This document shows, piece after piece, positions 63,797 to 64,000 of a stretch of 64,000 nucleotides of DNA. Position 1 is the stretch's first letter; every line of letters starts with the position of its first letter. A model generated the notes under the pieces. It was not told the DNA's origin and did no database searches. It was given only the letters and a program-made list of their open reading frames with translations. The stretch lies in assembly GCF_003056355.1 (NCBI RefSeq), contig NZ_PYVW01000013.1:1-64000 (forward strand), given 5' to 3'. Position numbers and translations under genes: made by a program. This DNA comes from Devosia naphthalenivorans. GTDB taxonomy: Bacteria > Pseudomonadota > Alphaproteobacteria > Rhizobiales > Devosiaceae.

Positions 63797-64000
63797 CTAT
63801 TTCGGTGGCTTTTGCGGGTAGATGGTTTCCCCGCGCTCGAGCATCTCTACGAAGGTGCGGATCTTCTTTTCCCGCGCGCCTTGGGTCTTCAGGCTCGCCA
63901 GCCGGAAGGTCAGCGCGAACCGGTTCTGGCTGCTAAGCGTGCCATACACTGCTTTGGCGGCCGGGCTCGCTTCGATGGCCGCCAGCAGTTCGGCCGGCGC
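63797..64000 (-). CDS. YdeI/OmpD-associated family protein, 3' part only
   Basis: The last 67 codons of a minus-strand gene that runs off the right edge. The visible end, PAELLAAIEASPAAKAVYGT then FALTFRLASLKTQGAREKKI then TFVEMLERG, resembles the C-terminal helical region of YdeI/OmpD-associated proteins, a family of unclear role. The start and the N-terminal domain are outside the window, so the family call is tentative. Confidence 0.5.
   Translation of the reverse strand, partial: APAELLAAIEASPAAKAVYGTLSSQNRFALTFRLASLKTQGAREKKIRTFVEMLERGETIYPQKPPK

Overview
The window is about 64 kb of high-GC (mid 60s %) chromosomal DNA from an alphaproteobacterium of the order Hyphomicrobiales, most like Devosia or a close relative. 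This rests on gene content and on the style of the proteins: an AccD with the degenerate zinc ribbon seen in rhizobia, a RegB/RegA (ActS/ActR) redox pair, a CreA-like lipoprotein, GlnK-AmtB, an HWE-type sensor kinase, a DUF2852 protein, and the set gyrB, recF, dnaN, dnaA, rpsT, mutM, ubiE, ubiB, dut. No database search was possible, so the genus is an inference. There is no prophage, insertion sequence, CRISPR array, plasmid gene or rRNA operon. Almost everything is core chromosome.

Layout. 0.3-11 kb: a family-3 glycosidase, then a minus-strand run folC, a large chemoreceptor, accD, trpA and a polytopic GT-C-like membrane protein. This looks like the trp-acc-fol cluster, but split by the chemoreceptor and a small membrane protein. 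11-21 kb: an MFS transporter, a 1-Cys peroxiredoxin, a CreA lipoprotein, an amino-acid ABC permease and binding protein without an ATPase, small redox and regulatory genes, an L,D-transpeptidase, then pnp and rpsO. 21-29 kb: an HWE histidine kinase, miaB, dnaJ, a degenerate esterase-like protein, two small proteins and tRNA-Gly(GCC). 29-38 kb: a thioredoxin-TPR chaperedoxin operon, a UbiH-type monooxygenase, glnK-amtB behind a recognisable sigma-54 promoter, then ftsK and lolA. 38-46 kb: uppP, an operon of FzlA-like GST, queG, an epimerase and a GNAT enzyme, and a class A PBP with an unusual repetitive tail. 46-60 kb: a small secreted HExxH protein, the replication block dnaA-dnaN-recF-gyrB (read right to left), rpsT, mutM, and divergently ubiE-ubiB-lipoprotein-dut-thiF. 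60-64 kb: DUF2852, regB-regA, a ribokinase and the 3' part of a YdeI/OmpD-associated-type gene.

The genes mostly serve growth functions: replication, envelope synthesis and division (FtsK, UppP, PBP1a, L,D-transpeptidase, LolA, possible FzlA), ubiquinone synthesis (UbiE, UbiB, UbiH-like), tRNA modification (MiaB, QueG), and nitrogen and redox sensing. The most unusual DNA is intergenic: four families of palindromic repeats (called A-D here) occupy most gene ends. One copy supplies the ribosome-binding site of queG and another forms a perfect 33-bp hairpin inside the ABC transporter unit. The most interesting protein observations are an HSL-type hydrolase that has lost its nucleophile serine and catalytic histidine, a zinc-less AccD, the PBP1a tail built of D-P-x-T-G units, and the secreted HExxH protein. 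I found no convincing new multi-gene defence or mobile system.
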